NCBI RefSeq assembly: GCF_036785885.1
Contig: NC_092312.1
Coordinates: 11,240,001 to 11,304,000 of the forward strand
Source of the DNA: Coffea arabica
Taxonomy: Eukaryota; Streptophyta; Magnoliopsida; Gentianales; Rubiaceae
Length of the DNA stretch: 64,000 nt
Direction: 5' to 3'
The notes under the pieces are model-generated. The model did no database searches. It saw nothing but the letters and a program-made list of their open reading frames with translations, and was not told the DNA's origin. Every line of letters begins with the position of its first letter. The first letter of the stretch is position 1. The translations under genes were made by a program, and so were the position numbers. Of the stretch, positions 24,281-35,698 are shown one piece after another.

Positions 24281-25898
24281 TAGACATATGGTTGGAGTTG
24301 TAATTTGGGGGATTCCCTGGAGGTTGCTTTTGGTATGTCACGGGAAAAAAGTGAGGCCGCTGGAAATCGGAGATTTGATCTATGCCCTTTGATTTTGTAA
24401 GTGAAAAAGTCAAAAGGTAAAAGTTTGGAGGGAAAAGATTCGTCAGATTCTGGAATTTCTAAAATCACCTCTCTGATGTCTGTGAATTGTTTGTACTATT
24501 GGCTTCATTGACAAGCAAAGGTCATGTAGATTTCTTGTACCACCAATGAACAGGAGGATCCAGTGCCTGCCCTTTTTTGTTGTGTACTGTTCTTTTGCCA
24601 CCGAAAACCTTGGATTGCAATTGCTGTGACTCCGTGAACATGTTTTTTTTAATTATATTTTATTTTACATGTATTAAATCGTTACAGTAATTTTATTTTA
24701 TAAAAATTTCAAAAAAATACAATTCAATCAAAACCTTGATTGGCCATTCTCTAATGTTTCGTAGTTGTCATTAATTGAAAATGTTACTTTGATGACTGTG
24801 ATTAAGCACTAGCTAAGTCACTAATCTCACCGTGATTATGAGCATACAACTTCTCCAAGGAACCTGTATGACATAATAAGGCCAATTCCCTTTAAGGTCT
24901 TGTTCGGATTGTTACTATATGTTTTTAGGAAAAACTTTTCCGTCTTCCGCAGATATTTTTTTAATAATCCTTTTATCTCACATATATTACATTCTGTCTT
25001 CGAAACCTTAAACTTTGTCCCTAGCACCCAGAATTAAAAAAAGCAACAGATGTTATCGCTGGATGGTGGGTACATTGTGCATTGCATTCAATACTCATAC
25101 CTCTGACGATGAAATTTAGTAATAAAGGCTCACAGCTCATTTGATGCTGGTCAATATTGGAATGGGGTGGAGGCATGTGCCAAAGATATAATCAAGAGGA
25201 CTGACTGGAAGGAAGGTTGGGATCCGAGTATGGCGAGAGATCTTGGTCTTTCTTTCCCCTTCTATTATTATATGAGGTGAGGTCGAGACCTTCTTATTTA
25301 TGGATGACCAAATTTTCTGTTTTCTAATGGCTTTGTTGTTGAGGATGAATTGGTTCTGTTTTTGGATGCACTCTTCCAAACAGACGACGAGGTCAATGCG
25401 ATTGTAGCTCATTGGACCCCATTTGGATTTTGCCAACCCGATTGAAAATGAATTCACAAGATCAACCATAAATGCTGCTACGTACTACTTACCATACTAC
25501 ATCACCATAAAATAAAGGGATATTTTCAGAAAAATGGTTTTTTTTTTTTTTTTTTTAAAAAAAGAGCTTTCAAAACATCTATTCTGACCACATTTTGTCT
25601 TCATCTCAAATACATAACGTCGAACAGAACAAAATTCGGTACGCTAATATTTTCTGAAAATTCTTGTAGAAAATGCAATCTAAACAGAGTAGAGTAATCA
25701 GGAGAGGTAGGATTGGATTTTGGGTTAATGTTTGAGAATTTTTTTCTTTCCCGTAGTTCTTCTGAAGCAAAATAGGATCACTGTCCTCCCTGTGATATGA
25801 AACAAAATTTATTATGAATCTGATGGTGATTTTTTTTTTCTTTTTCTTTTTAGGGTTTCATGGTAGAAATTTTGATATTGACTAATGACTATGGTTTA
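24281..25898. other. Intergenic region with MITE fragments
   Basis: It begins with the 3' untranslated region of the MGCC-protein gene. GTTTGGATTG-type MITE fragments with the TTACAGTAATTTT core lie at about 24635-24740, 24895-24995 and 25565-25690. No further gene was recognised. The last five bases (GTTTA, 25894-25898) are the left target duplication of the LTR element. Confidence 0.5.
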
Positions 25899-26365
25899 TG
25901 AAGAAGCACGGAGCTTCCCCGAGGAGAGCTGACCTGATCAGCTCGGGGTACTGATGGAAGAGCTGACTCCAAGCCTGCAAAACAGAAGGGACGAGCTAAC
26001 AAAGGGGGCCCGAGGGTTGTCCCCGAGGGCACTCCGACGGTCAAGTTAGTTTTCCGGTGAGTAGAGTTCACGGGAAGTAATAACAGCCGGGAGAAATTTG
26101 CCTATGTTGAGCGTACCTTGGGCAATGGGTGTGTAGCACTATTTATACTTGGGTCAGAGTCCGACCTCCGTACGTTCCGAGACCTTCCTGATATAATCTC
26201 AATCCCGCGCCGAGCGGGATTCCGACCTCTGCGGGACGGTCTCCTGATCCCCCTGGAGCCCTAGCGGGGGTGCGGCCCAGGGCGGTCGCCAGGAGCTTGG
26301 GGCCGGAGCCCAGCTCGGCTTTACCTGGGCTGCCACGTGTCTAGGCCCAGTATGGGGCCTCTGCA
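25899..26365 (-). repeat. 3' LTR of the gag-only retrotransposon
   Basis: This is 467 bp and nearly identical to 28399-28865. On the minus strand it starts TGCAGAGGCCCC and ends GTGCTTCTTCA. It is GC-rich compared with the flanks. The differences I count from the other LTR are all transitions. Confidence 0.95.
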
Positions 26366-26380
26366 CTAGCCCCCTAGATT
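26366..26380 (-). other. Polypurine tract of the retrotransposon
   Basis: On the minus strand AATCTAGGGGGCTAG sits directly before the 3' LTR start (TGCAGAGG). This is the expected place for plus-strand DNA priming, though the tract is short and interrupted. Confidence 0.65.
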
Positions 26381-26539
26381 AGGTAAGACTTCCAGGCAGA
26401 CCTAATTTATACTCTGCCACGTGGGAGACCAGCGTCGCGCACTGCTCTGCCCTGGTCACCTCTGGTACAGTGCTGTCACTGAGAAAACCGCGCCGATCTC
26501 CTGGGTCGAGCGTCAAACTCCCAAGTTTCGACAAACTTG

Positions 26540-27215
26540 ATCAATGCGTGCCGACCTCATGGGACCGAGCATCAAATTGCCACTGACATGGTTTAAGCCC
26601 CCGACTTTTAAAGTTTTGAGCCTTGCCGACCTCTTGGGTCAAACAAACCCATTCAAGTTAAGGCACAACGTGCCGACCTCTTGGGGCCGAACATCGCACT
26701 TTCCGACTTCAAAATTTCAAGCCGTGCCGACCCCTTGTGGCCGAGCATCATACTTTGAATGCAGTCACGCCGACCTCCCGGGTCGAGCGTCGAACTCTGA
26801 TTTTAGCGGATATGCCAATCTCTTGGGGTCGAGCATCACATTTCCAAGGCAGTTATGCCGACCTCTTGGGTCGAGCGTTGAACTCCCTGATTTTAGCAGA
26901 GGTGCCGACCTCTTGGGGTCGAGCATCACATTTTCCAGGCAGTCATGCCGACCTCCTGGGTCGAGCATTACATTCTCAGGGCAATCGTGCCGACCTCCTG
27001 GGCCGAGCCAGCGTGCTCCCAGGTTTTGACAAGCTGCCTCAAAGTAAGTCACGGCGTGCCGACCTCTTGGGGTCGAGCATCACACCTTCAAGACGGTCAT
27101 GCCGATCTCTTGGGTTGAGCGTCAAGCCTCCCGTCTTTAACAGGCGTGCCGACCTCTTGGGGTCGAGCAGCGCACTCTCAAATTTCACAATTTAAAGCCG
27201 TTTGCGGACCTCATG
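26540..27215. repeat. GC-rich tandem repeats (about 40-60 bp units) in the retrotransposon 3' region
   Basis: The block TGCCGACCTCTTGGGGTCGAG, followed by CATCACATTT-like and CCAGGCAGT-like blocks, recurs about a dozen times with variable spacers. Every unit has an inverted half (GACC...GGTC), so it can form small hairpins. The region lies between the gag stop codon and the polypurine tract. Open frames on both strands across it are repeat artefacts. Confidence 0.85.
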
Positions 27216-28359
27216 GGGGGTTTTTCCGTTCTCTCCGCTCTCCGAGCCCCCGATCTGACTCTTTCTTCAGGCGGGCTGCCTCCTCTGCGTTGACAGCCGC
27301 GTGCGCCCTGCGAAGGAGCTCCTCCAGGTTTACGGGAGGCTTCTTGGCCAGGTCGTAGAAAAGCTCCTCTACCCTGACCCCGTTTGTGAAGGCGGCCATC
27401 ACTACATTTTCGTCCTTGTCCCTGACCTGCAAGCTCTCCGCATTGAAGCGGGTCATGAAATTCCTCAGTGACTCGTCTGGCCTTTGCCTGATGGACATCA
27501 GGTGGGTTGCGTTCCTCGCGTAGACCTTCGAGGAGACGAACTGGGCTGCAAACTGCCAGGCCAGCTCGGGAAAGCTCCGTATAGACCCCGATTTCAGTCC
27601 CTGGAACCAGAGCCGCACCTTCCTCTTTAGGAACATAAGGAAGGTCTTGCAGCGGATCTCATCCGCGGCGGTTTGCAGGCGCATATGCGTCAGGAAGACC
27701 GAAAGGTGGTCTTCTGGATCTGTGGAGGCATCGTACATCTCAATGCTCGGAATCTTAAACCTCCGGGGTAGAGGGTAGTCCTCTATTTCCCGGGTAAAAG
27801 GCGAGATTGCGTAGTTGTCCTCGTACTGCCGGGGCCTCAGGATCCGCTCAAGCTCATCCCGGGCAGGGTCCGAATGCAGGTGGTCGCGAGGTCGGCTCCT
27901 GGCAGACCTGTCTGGAGAGTGCACGAGACCGTTCCTTGCAGGCCTCGCCGGCGAGGGACCCCTCGGCTTGCTCCCCGTGAACCTGTGTCGGGAGTACCTT
28001 TCGTTGTCTCCGACTTCCGAGGTTCGCGGGCGAGCCGGCGTCCGTGGCCGTTTCCTCCCGGGGGGTTGGTCGCGCGACTCATCCTCCGAGGGTTCGGGGA
28101 GTGGCTCCTTCTCCTTCCCCTTCGCCTTGGAGGTCTGCGCGCCTCCAGCCTCCTCCCCCTCCTTTGCCTGCCGGATGATATCTTCCAGCATGGGGAGGTT
28201 CTCCGTCACGAATTGGAGGATCTGCTGCCTCCTTTCTCCTGAAGGGGCTGAGCCCCCGGCGCCCCGAGAAGCCTCAATTTCCTTTCGCTGGGATCCTTCA
28301 CCGCCCCCCGGGCCGGTGCTTTCTACCGTGCGTTTGGATCGCGTCCTGGCCATCAGCAC
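27211..28359 (-). CDS. Retrotransposon gag protein (Ty3/gypsy-type), 382 aa, intact
   Basis: The frame runs from ATG at 28359 to a stop at 27211 and is uninterrupted. The first 200 residues are charged and low-complexity, with basic RGRKRPRTPAR-like stretches. From about residue 199 (RRFKIPSIEMYDAS, then EDHLSVFLTHM) there is a typical plant retrotransposon gag capsid domain, with the RLWFQGLKSGSI and QRPDESLRNFMTRF segments. It would assemble the virus-like particle that packages element RNA in the cytoplasm. It ends in a basic tail without a CCHC zinc knuckle. No pol frame follows. An internal start three codons in (MARTRSK) is equally possible. Confidence 0.92.
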   Translation of the reverse strand: MLMARTRSKRTVESTGPGGGEGSQRKEIEASRGAGGSAPSGERRQQILQFVTENLPMLEDIIRQAKEGEEAGGAQTSKAKGKEKEPLPEPSEDESRDQPPGRKRPRTPARPRTSEVGDNERYSRHRFTGSKPRGPSPARPARNGLVHSPDRSARSRPRDHLHSDPARDELERILRPRQYEDNYAISPFTREIEDYPLPRRFKIPSIEMYDASTDPEDHLSVFLTHMRLQTAADEIRCKTFLMFLKRKVRLWFQGLKSGSIRSFPELAWQFAAQFVSSKVYARNATHLMSIRQRPDESLRNFMTRFNAESLQVRDKDENVVMAAFTNGVRVEELFYDLAKKPPVNLEELLRRAHAAVNAEEAARLKKESDRGLGERRERKNPP

Positions 28360-28378
28360 AATCTTACTTACCTTACGG

Positions 28379-28396
28379 TTCCCACAGACGGCGCCA
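28379..28396 (-). other. Primer-binding site of the retrotransposon
   Basis: On the minus strand TGGCGCCGTCTGTGGGAA begins two bases inside the 5' LTR (ending TTCA at 28399). TGG would pair with the CCA end of a tRNA primer. I do not assign which tRNA. Confidence 0.8.
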
Positions 28397-28398
28397 AC

Positions 28399-28865
28399 TG
28401 AAGAAGCACGGAGCTTCCCCGAGGAGAGCTGACCTGATCAGCTCGGGGTGCTGATGGAAGAGCTGACTCCAAGCCTGCAAAACAGAAGGGACGAGCTAAC
28501 AAAGGGGGCCCGAGGGTTGTCCCCGAGGGCACTCCGACGGTCAAGTTAGTTTTCCGGTGAGTAGAGTTCACGGGAAATAATAACAGCCGGGAGAAATTTG
28601 CCTATGTTGAGCGTACCTTGGGCAATGGGTGTGTAGCACCATTTATACCTGGGTCAGAGTCCGACCTCCGTACGTTCCGAGACCTTCCTGATATAATCTC
28701 AATCCCGCGCCGAGCGGGATTCCGACCTCTGCGGGACGGTCTCCTGATCCCCCTGGAGCCCTAGCGGGGGTGCGGCCCAGGGCGGTCGCCAGGAGCTTGG
28801 GGCCGGAGCCCAGCTCGGCTTTACCTGAGCTGCCACGTGTCTAGGCCCAGTACGGGGCCTCTGCA
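28399..28865 (-). repeat. 5' LTR of the gag-only retrotransposon
   Basis: This 467-bp copy lies next to the primer-binding site, which makes it the 5' LTR in the minus-strand orientation. It should carry the promoter for the gag transcript. GTTTA follows it at 28866-28870. Confidence 0.95.
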
Positions 28866-28913
28866 GTTTAGATAGAAATTTTGAAACTGGATAGATCGCA
28901 AATAGTAATAGGT

Positions 28914-29183
28914 CAATATTGCAGCAGGCAGTCGACAAGTGAACTGCTCTTTTGGACTGGTCTTTGGGGTCTTTTTCTTGGCCGACATGGTCTCAACAAG
29001 ATGAATGAAATTTGATGGGACGAACGGAATTTTATTTTATGTCGATTAGATCATCAATTTCAAGCATATAATTTTCCCGGTACAGAAAGAAAGTGGACAT
29101 TTGCTTCCTATCTTTGCCTTTTAGTTGGTTGTTAGTACTTTGTTTTATTGTGTTTATTCTCGATTATTTGCAGTTCTTCTTTC
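28914..29183. repeat. 270-bp direct repeat, left copy, flanking the fold-back element
   Basis: It begins CAATATTGCAGCAGGCAGTC and ends GCAGTTCTTCTTTC. It matches 32441-32706 almost perfectly. I see one 4-base indel in AAAG repeats and two or three substitutions. It is unique non-coding sequence, not an LTR: it has no TG...CA ends and is adjacent to different filler bases on each inner side. Confidence 0.9.
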
Positions 29184-29194
29184 GGACAATGCTT

Positions 29195-32100
29195 TAGTAA
29201 CAATAGTTATAGTAACGAAACAGTTTTTACCTACTATAACAGGTTATTGCACTTTTAGCGATCATTTAATTGCTTGTTGGACCCATCCATTTATATAGGA
29301 TAACACCTAAAAATATGGAAGTAAGTTTCCCATCTAAAATAGTAAGTTAACCCTAATAGATTAGTAATTTTTATACTTCAAAAGGTAAATTAGAATCAAG
29401 ATTAAACTTACTTTTTAAATAAATAAATTACTACTTTATATCCCAAACTTACTTTCTAGAGAGTAAGTTTAGTTCAAGACTTCAAGTAACAGTAAGTTTT
29501 TATACATAAATAGTAATTCTTACTAATAATATGGAAAATTAGATTAATGATCAAAACTTACTGATTTTTAGAATACATGTACAATTTTACATTAAAAAAT
29601 TATCTCAAACTAGTATTAGGAAGTTTATTTAAAATAATGATAAGATGTTTTATTAATGATTAAAACTTAATACCTTAATTAGTAAGTACTCGTAATATAC
29701 CTATATAATAAATGATTATATGTATAATTTAAAATTTTTTTGTATTTATATATTTTAAAATACTATGAAAAGTAGTTTCACTTTTCAAATAACCTTGTAA
29801 AATATGTAATAAAATTTTGCCATATTATAAGTTTTTAATCATTTTCAATTTTTGAAAAGTTTGAAAGTTTGGATAATAATAACAACAAATCTTCCTAGTT
29901 ATATATAGAATATCACTTGTTTATATATCACAATTTTTATAATTTAACACCTATGAAATATAATAAGATGATAAGTTTTAATAAATTTACATCTGGGATA
30001 CAAAAATTAATAAGAGTTAAAGCCCAAACAAACTGAGAAATAGTATAACAATAAAAATGACAAAATTAGTATAACAGTTAATATAAAAAAATCAGTATGA
30101 TCTGGACTTTTTTCCTTGGGGGATTGTTCATAAAAATAAGATCCAACAATTAAATAAAAATCACTTGCACATATAATCTATTGTATAATTTAAATTAAAT
30201 TCAGTTCACGTATAAAACGGTTCAAAAATAATTAGCACACTATGATACAATGTTATTTTAACAACAAATTTTTTTTTTACTAAAAGTCTCAAATATCCAT
30301 GACATACATATGAGGGATATTTTACCATATTTGTATCTAATTATAAACACAAATTTCGTTGCCGAAAATAAAAGATATGAAAATTTGCACAAATATCAAA
30401 TTTATTAAATCAAATAATAAGAGAGTTACAATCTCTAAAAATTATTTTTTCTTTTGATAATTAAAATCTCTAAAAATTCTTGAATCAAAGAAATTAATCC
30501 CTAATTCTTCTCTTCAAAAGCACTCCTAATTAAAGCATAATAAAATCAAGTTTTTTAACTTTTTAATGTAGTAGTTATGTTTACTAAAAAAATTAGTAAA
30601 CCATTCCTACAAATGCATTGCTTCTCCTATAAGTACTAATATTTTGTAAATAAATTGAAATAATTTTGTAAAAGATTTTATGCATTTTCACTAATATAAT
30701 CAATAGAATTTTGCATCTTTAAAATATAAATAGAAAGGAAGGGAAATAGTATGAGTATAAAGGTGACCAAATACAATATATATCACATCATGTGTTTAGA
30801 TATGATTTGTTAAGTAATCAGTAATTTAGTCCTGGTCAATATATGATGCATATTGATTTCTTATAAATAAAAATATAATTTAGCAATTATGCACTAACAG
30901 AATTCATAGTTTGAATGCAATCAATTGAGCGCCTATTTCTTTCTTTTAAGTAGCTATTATTTATTTTATTACTTAGGTTATATATTTACATGTAAAATAA
31001 CAACAATAGCATGCCAATCCTCGGACCAACAGAACTTCAATTATTGTTAACTAAACTAATTTTACATTGATAAAAAATAGTCTAGAAAATGAAATGTTAA
31101 TGGCAACAATTGGTCAAAAATAGCAATCTTTAATTTTGGGAAAATAAAAAATAAGTTCCCAAAATATTTCACTTTTATTTTTAAAAAAATCTCAACTTGT
31201 TAATTAAATTCAAAATGATTTTATTATAAAAAATATTCTTCCTCAAATTAACATCAATGATTAGACATGAGATACAAATATGGGAAAAAAGAGATAAAAA
31301 TATGGTAAAATATCTCTCATACATATATCATGGATATTGGAGACTTTTGGGAAAAAAATTTTTGTTGTTAAAATAATATGGTATTGTAGTGTGCTAATTA
31401 TTTTAAGATCATTTTGTACATGAACTAAATTTAATTTAAATTATATAATAGATTATATATGCATGTGAATTTTGTTTAGTGGTTGGATCTTATATTCGTG
31501 AACAATCTCCAGAGAAAAAAAATTCCAAATTATACTAATTTTGTTATACTAATTCTATTATTTTTATTGTTGTAGTAATTGTTACACTATTTCTCTCATT
31601 TTGTTAGGTCTATATTAATACAAGTTTATTTCTTATTATTTCTTGTGTCCCAGACAATCAATATATTAAAACTTTATCATCTTATTATATTAATAGGTTT
31701 TAACTTATAGAAATTACATAGATAAGTGATATTCCATATATAACTAGGAAGATGAATTGTTATTATTATCCAAATTTTTAAACTTTTCAAAACTTATTCA
31801 AAACTATAATACGAAAAAAATTTTATTATTTTATAAGGTTATGTGAAAGGTCAAAATATTTTTCATAGTATTTTAAAATATAGAAATGCAAAAAAAATTT
31901 AAATTGTACATATAATCATGTATTATACAAGTATATTACGAGTACTTACTAACTAAGGCACTAAGTTTTAATTATTAATAAAACATTTTATTGTTATTTC
32001 AAATAAACTTCCTAGTATTGGTTTGGTATAAGTTTTTTAAGCAAAATAGTACATTTGTGCCATAAATTAGTAAGTTTTGGTCATTAATCAAATTTACTAT

Positions 32101-32424
32101 GTTATAAGTAAGAATTACTATTTACGTATAAAAACTTATTATTATTTGAACTAAACTTACTCTCTCAAAAGTATGTTTGCGATATAAAATAGTAATTTAT
32201 CTTTTTAAAAGTAAGTTTCATAGTTATTCCAATTTACCTTTTGAGACACAAAAGTTACAAATTACTATGGTTAACTTACTATTTTAGATGAGAAACTTAC
32301 TTCCTTATTTTTAGGCATTATTCTATTTAAGTGGATAATCCAACAGGTAATCAAATAATCGTTAAAAGTATAATAACTTGTTATATCAAGTAAAAACTGT
32401 TCAGTTATCATAACGATAGTTACT
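29195..32424. mobile_element. Fold-back element with about 1.15-kb inverted arms, 3.2 kb
   Basis: The left arm (about 29195-30342) and the reverse complement of the right arm (about 31262-32424) can be followed side by side. They start with AGTAACAATAGTTAT and AGTAACTATCGTTAT. They continue through AGTAAGTTTCYCATCTAAAA and end near ATTTTACCATATTT. The spacer (about 30343-31261) is AT-rich and has no long frame or transposase. The arms have diverged by many substitutions and small indels. The transposon superfamily is uncertain, since no target duplication is visible. Confidence 0.85.
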
Positions 32425-32440
32425 CCTGCAGGCAGGCAGG

Positions 32441-32706
32441 CAATATTGCAGCAGGCAGTCGACAAGTGAACTGCTCTTTTGGACTGGTCTTTGGGGTCTT
32501 TTTCTTGGCCGACATGGTCTCAACAAGATGAATGAAATTTGATGGGACGAACGGAATTTTATTTTATGTCGATTAGATCATCAATTTCAAGCATATAATT
32601 TTCCCGGTACAGAAAGTGGACATTTGCTTCCTATCTTTGCCTTTTTGTTGGTTGTTAGTACTTTGTTTTATTGTGTTTATTCTCGATTATTTGCGGTTCT
32701 TCTTTC
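32441..32706. repeat. 270-bp direct repeat, right copy (266 bp)
   Basis: This matches 28914-29183 over its full length. Directly before it is a short run of GCAGG repeats (32425-32440) that is absent from the left copy. After it, the sequence AATCCATTCTC continues as ordinary flank, whereas the left copy runs into the fold-back element. Confidence 0.9.
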
Positions 32707-32993
32707 AATCCATTCTCTTAATTATGGGAGAAAGAGAGAGAAAAAGGACGAAAGAGAAAGAGAGGGGCTCAAGAGCTGAATCAAAATTTCATGGTCATTT
32801 AACTAATATCTCTATCAGTTAAGTTGTTGGGTCATAGAACCTTCGATTTCTTGTTTGACGTGAAACAATAATTTGATCCGAGAAGAAAGGAAGCAAACAA
32901 GACATGTGCATCTCCTCTTTGCCAATTGAGCTTTAGGAACTTGCCCGCTATGAAACGCCTTTGAAGTTTTATGCAATAAGTTGTAAACAAATA
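32707..32993. other. Short intergenic stretch
   Basis: It contains a GA-rich purine tract (about 32727-32765). No gene was recognised. Confidence 0.5.
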
Positions 32994-33258
32994 CTCACTA
33001 TGTCTCAAATTATTGGTGGCATTTCGAGATTTCAATTTTTTAAAAATAATTACTTGACTGCGATATTAATAGGTTTGTTTCCAAAGTTGTTCTAAAAAAT
33101 TCAAAATTTAAATTTGAATTTAATGTAAAACATAATCAAAGATGAGAATAATATTAGAAAAAGAGATTAATAAAAGTAACTTTGATTTAAGTAAAATGAC
33201 AAATATTTTACAACATCCCAAAATGGAAAATATAGAACTTTCAACCAAAGTGAGGGAG
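32994..33258. mobile_element. Stowaway-like MITE, 265 bp
   Basis: It starts CTCACTATGTCTCAAATTAT and ends AAAGTGAGGGAG, with TA on both sides. The ends are inverted and resemble the plant Stowaway consensus (CTCCCTCCGTCTC). It is non-coding. Confidence 0.75.
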
Positions 33259-33496
33259 TAGCTATTCTACCGACCTTTCAAAATTTTGAAAGGACCAAGC
33301 TACTTTTTATAGAAGGCACCGCAGGAGAGTGCCATTAAGCTCCTATAATATAAGCAAATGTATACTTCCTTTATCGCCCAACTATGTGGGATTCCTGCAA
33401 TCGTCTCAACATTACCAATCATCGTTCATCTCTCTACCTAATTAGCGGGTTCTTTGTATTCCGCGGGACAAGCACACCAAAATAAGTAGGCATTAT

Positions 33497-33869
33497 TAGG
33501 GTGCAAACGAGGCAGATCGAATCGAATCTCAATTTAATTTTATGAAGTTTGAGCTCGATGGACTCAAAATATAAAGATCGAACTCAAACTCGAGTTTAAA
33601 AGAAAACATAATTATTTTATTTTTAAAAAAATAAATAAAATAATAATTTTTCTTAACAAATAATAAAATATTAAGAATATATCTATGTAATTTTATTATT
33701 AAAATAAAAAATAAAAGATATATATATAATCGAGTCGATTCGCAAGTTAACGAGTTGAATATCTTTGATCTCGAATTCGACTTGATCAGTTTGACCTCGA
33801 TATTGACCGAGCTTGAGTCGGGTTCGAATTCGAATTGCTCGCAAGCGGTTTGATTCGTTTGCAGTCCTA
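33497..33869. mobile_element. hAT-like MITE with 8-bp duplication GGCATTAT, 373 bp
   Basis: The left end is TAGGGTGCAAACGA and the right end, reverse-complemented, TAGGACTGCAAACGA. GGCATTAT occurs directly before (33489-33496) and after (33870-33877) the element. An 8-bp duplication with TAGGG-type ends is typical of hAT-superfamily MITEs. The body is rich in CGAGTC/GAGCTC words. A sister element is at 41283-41731. Confidence 0.85.
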
Positions 33870-33877
33870 GGCATTAT

Positions 33878-35698
33878 ATAGAATTTTGACGTTATTATCC
33901 TTTCTTGAATTACTACACTTTAACATAAAAAAAATTTAAAAGTCCTACAGATCAGCACCATTTGTTATCGTGTACTCCAAACCTCACTATATTCTGTTTG
34001 CTAAACGTATAGAATGGAAGACTCCATATTTAGTGATATAGAACTTGATTTTAAGGAATCTCTTTTTAAAAAAAAAATTGTTTGCTTTATGTTTCAGCAC
34101 ACAGGGTTTATTAGACAGGAAAATAGAATAACTTTTTAAGAGCCTGCTTTTTTCGTGGAAAGAAAACTCAAGAGCAACTGGTGCACAGTGGAGCTATATG
34201 CGTCTGCTCGGTTTATTAAATAAAGTAGCCCAAAAAACTAGTATTGTCTTTTGTTCTGCAGTAGAAAACTAGGCTACGAGATATAGAAGCCCGTAAAAAC
34301 ATGGGCTCCCGATCAGAACCATTCATTTCCACATATCCGGACTCCTTCTCAGAACTGCCCCCTTGTCTGGACAGGATGAACAGCAAGAAATGGAAGTTGC
34401 AATATGACGTCCTGTCCCATTATTCAGCGTGCTTGCAAACATTGATGAAGGCCTTTTATTTTATTATTATTGTTGTTGTTGTTTAGTCGAGTTTAGTCTA
34501 TAATAGTTCCCTTATTTAGTAGTTTGAATATGGAATATTAAATGCTGTGTTTGTATCTTGTTCATCAAATCATATGGAATAATATGGGATTTTAAGTAAG
34601 GTACTTTTGTTATCATGGTAAATTGAAAAGAGCTGCTTAAAGTGATTGGGTTCAAAACTTATGAACATGCCCATCAATGGTTGTAGGGGCTCAATATAGT
34701 TCAAATTTTTTTTTTTCTGAATACAAGGTGTTATTTATTATTATTCTTTTCTAAGTAAGAGTTCTTGAACTTAAACTTACAATCCCTCCCTCTTACTTCC
34801 CAACCCAACCCTCTCCTATATGTTGTGCATTATGACGTACTATTGATCACAAAAGAGACTGCAATTCAATATCAAATGCTCAAATTGGTCGATTATTGGA
34901 ATCTGAATAATATTTAAGGAACAAGATCAATTCAGAATCACGTAGACCATTTATCACGAGTAACCATCCTTATTACCCAAAAAAAAAAAAAACCATCCTT
35001 TTTTCAAACTACGTTACACATTGAGCAGCTAGCAGGGCATTTGAGAAAAGGGGGATACACATTTGACTTGAGAGAGGAGGATGGAGATAGCTGGACTAGA
35101 TTCAAAGCATGGTCTAAACTAGGGCAAGGAGCCGAGGGGGTGGCGTACAATACTCGCGCCAAATCAGATTCCAAAGAAGTAAATATTCTCATCATAAGCT
35201 GCAACCTTAAATAGCTAAATAACGGCAGTCTTGTACACTTTTTTGATGACTTTCAGCCAGCCAGTTTCTATAGCAAGTAGAAGAACAATCCCCAAAGTCC
35301 ATGCTTGAGAAAATTGATGACATCCCAAGAAAGAACACTCTCCAAGTGAACTCAAGGTGAAGAAATTAACCTTCCTTATTGCAATGGATAGTAGCGATGG
35401 TTCTCGCTACCTGGAGGCTTTGAATGGACTCTGAAGATGATGCAGCATATCGACAACAGATGGAATTATATGCATGCTCCCCCCCCCCCCCTCACATTCT
35501 TATAAGGAAATTTCAGATGCTCGTGCCTAAATGATATATACAACATTTGAAGAGCCTGTAGGGAAAAAGGCACGATTTATATTCACCAACAGTTTTTACT
35601 CGTGCACGTGACTGCTGCACCAGTTGCTTGCAAAGTGAAAGTAAAGATGGAAACTTTGAAGCCTTTCTTCTTTTTTTTTTGTTGGAAGTTTGTTGCTG
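33878..35698. other. Intergenic region and 3' flank of the membrane-protein gene
   Basis: There is no supported gene. The right part (from about 35230) presumably contains the 3' untranslated region of the gene ending at 35699. A run of C (about 35480-35491) and short ATT/GTT repeats near 34460-34486 are present. Confidence 0.45.

Larger units (their letters stand above)
25899..28865 (-). mobile_element. Complete non-autonomous LTR retrotransposon with gag only (TR-GAG/LARD type)
   Basis: Two 467-bp LTRs (25899-26365 and 28399-28865) differ by about six transitions. They begin TG and end CA on the minus strand. The whole 2967-bp element is bracketed by the 5-bp duplication GTTTA (25894-25898 and 28866-28870). 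Element order on the minus strand is 5' LTR, primer-binding site, gag frame, tandem-repeat region, polypurine tract, 3' LTR. No protease, reverse transcriptase, RNase H or integrase is present, so movement would need enzymes from another Ty3/gypsy-type element. The near-identical LTRs mean a recent insertion. Confidence 0.95.

Noticed and set aside
26544-27195. Plus-strand frames of 161 and 152 codons and a minus frame of 95
   Set aside because: They are made of the tandem GCCGACCTCTTGGGTCGAG repeat of the retrotransposon and open in several frames because the repeat lacks stops.
27815-28432. 205-codon plus-strand frame
   Set aside because: It is antisense to the retrotransposon gag gene and high-GC; no features of its own.
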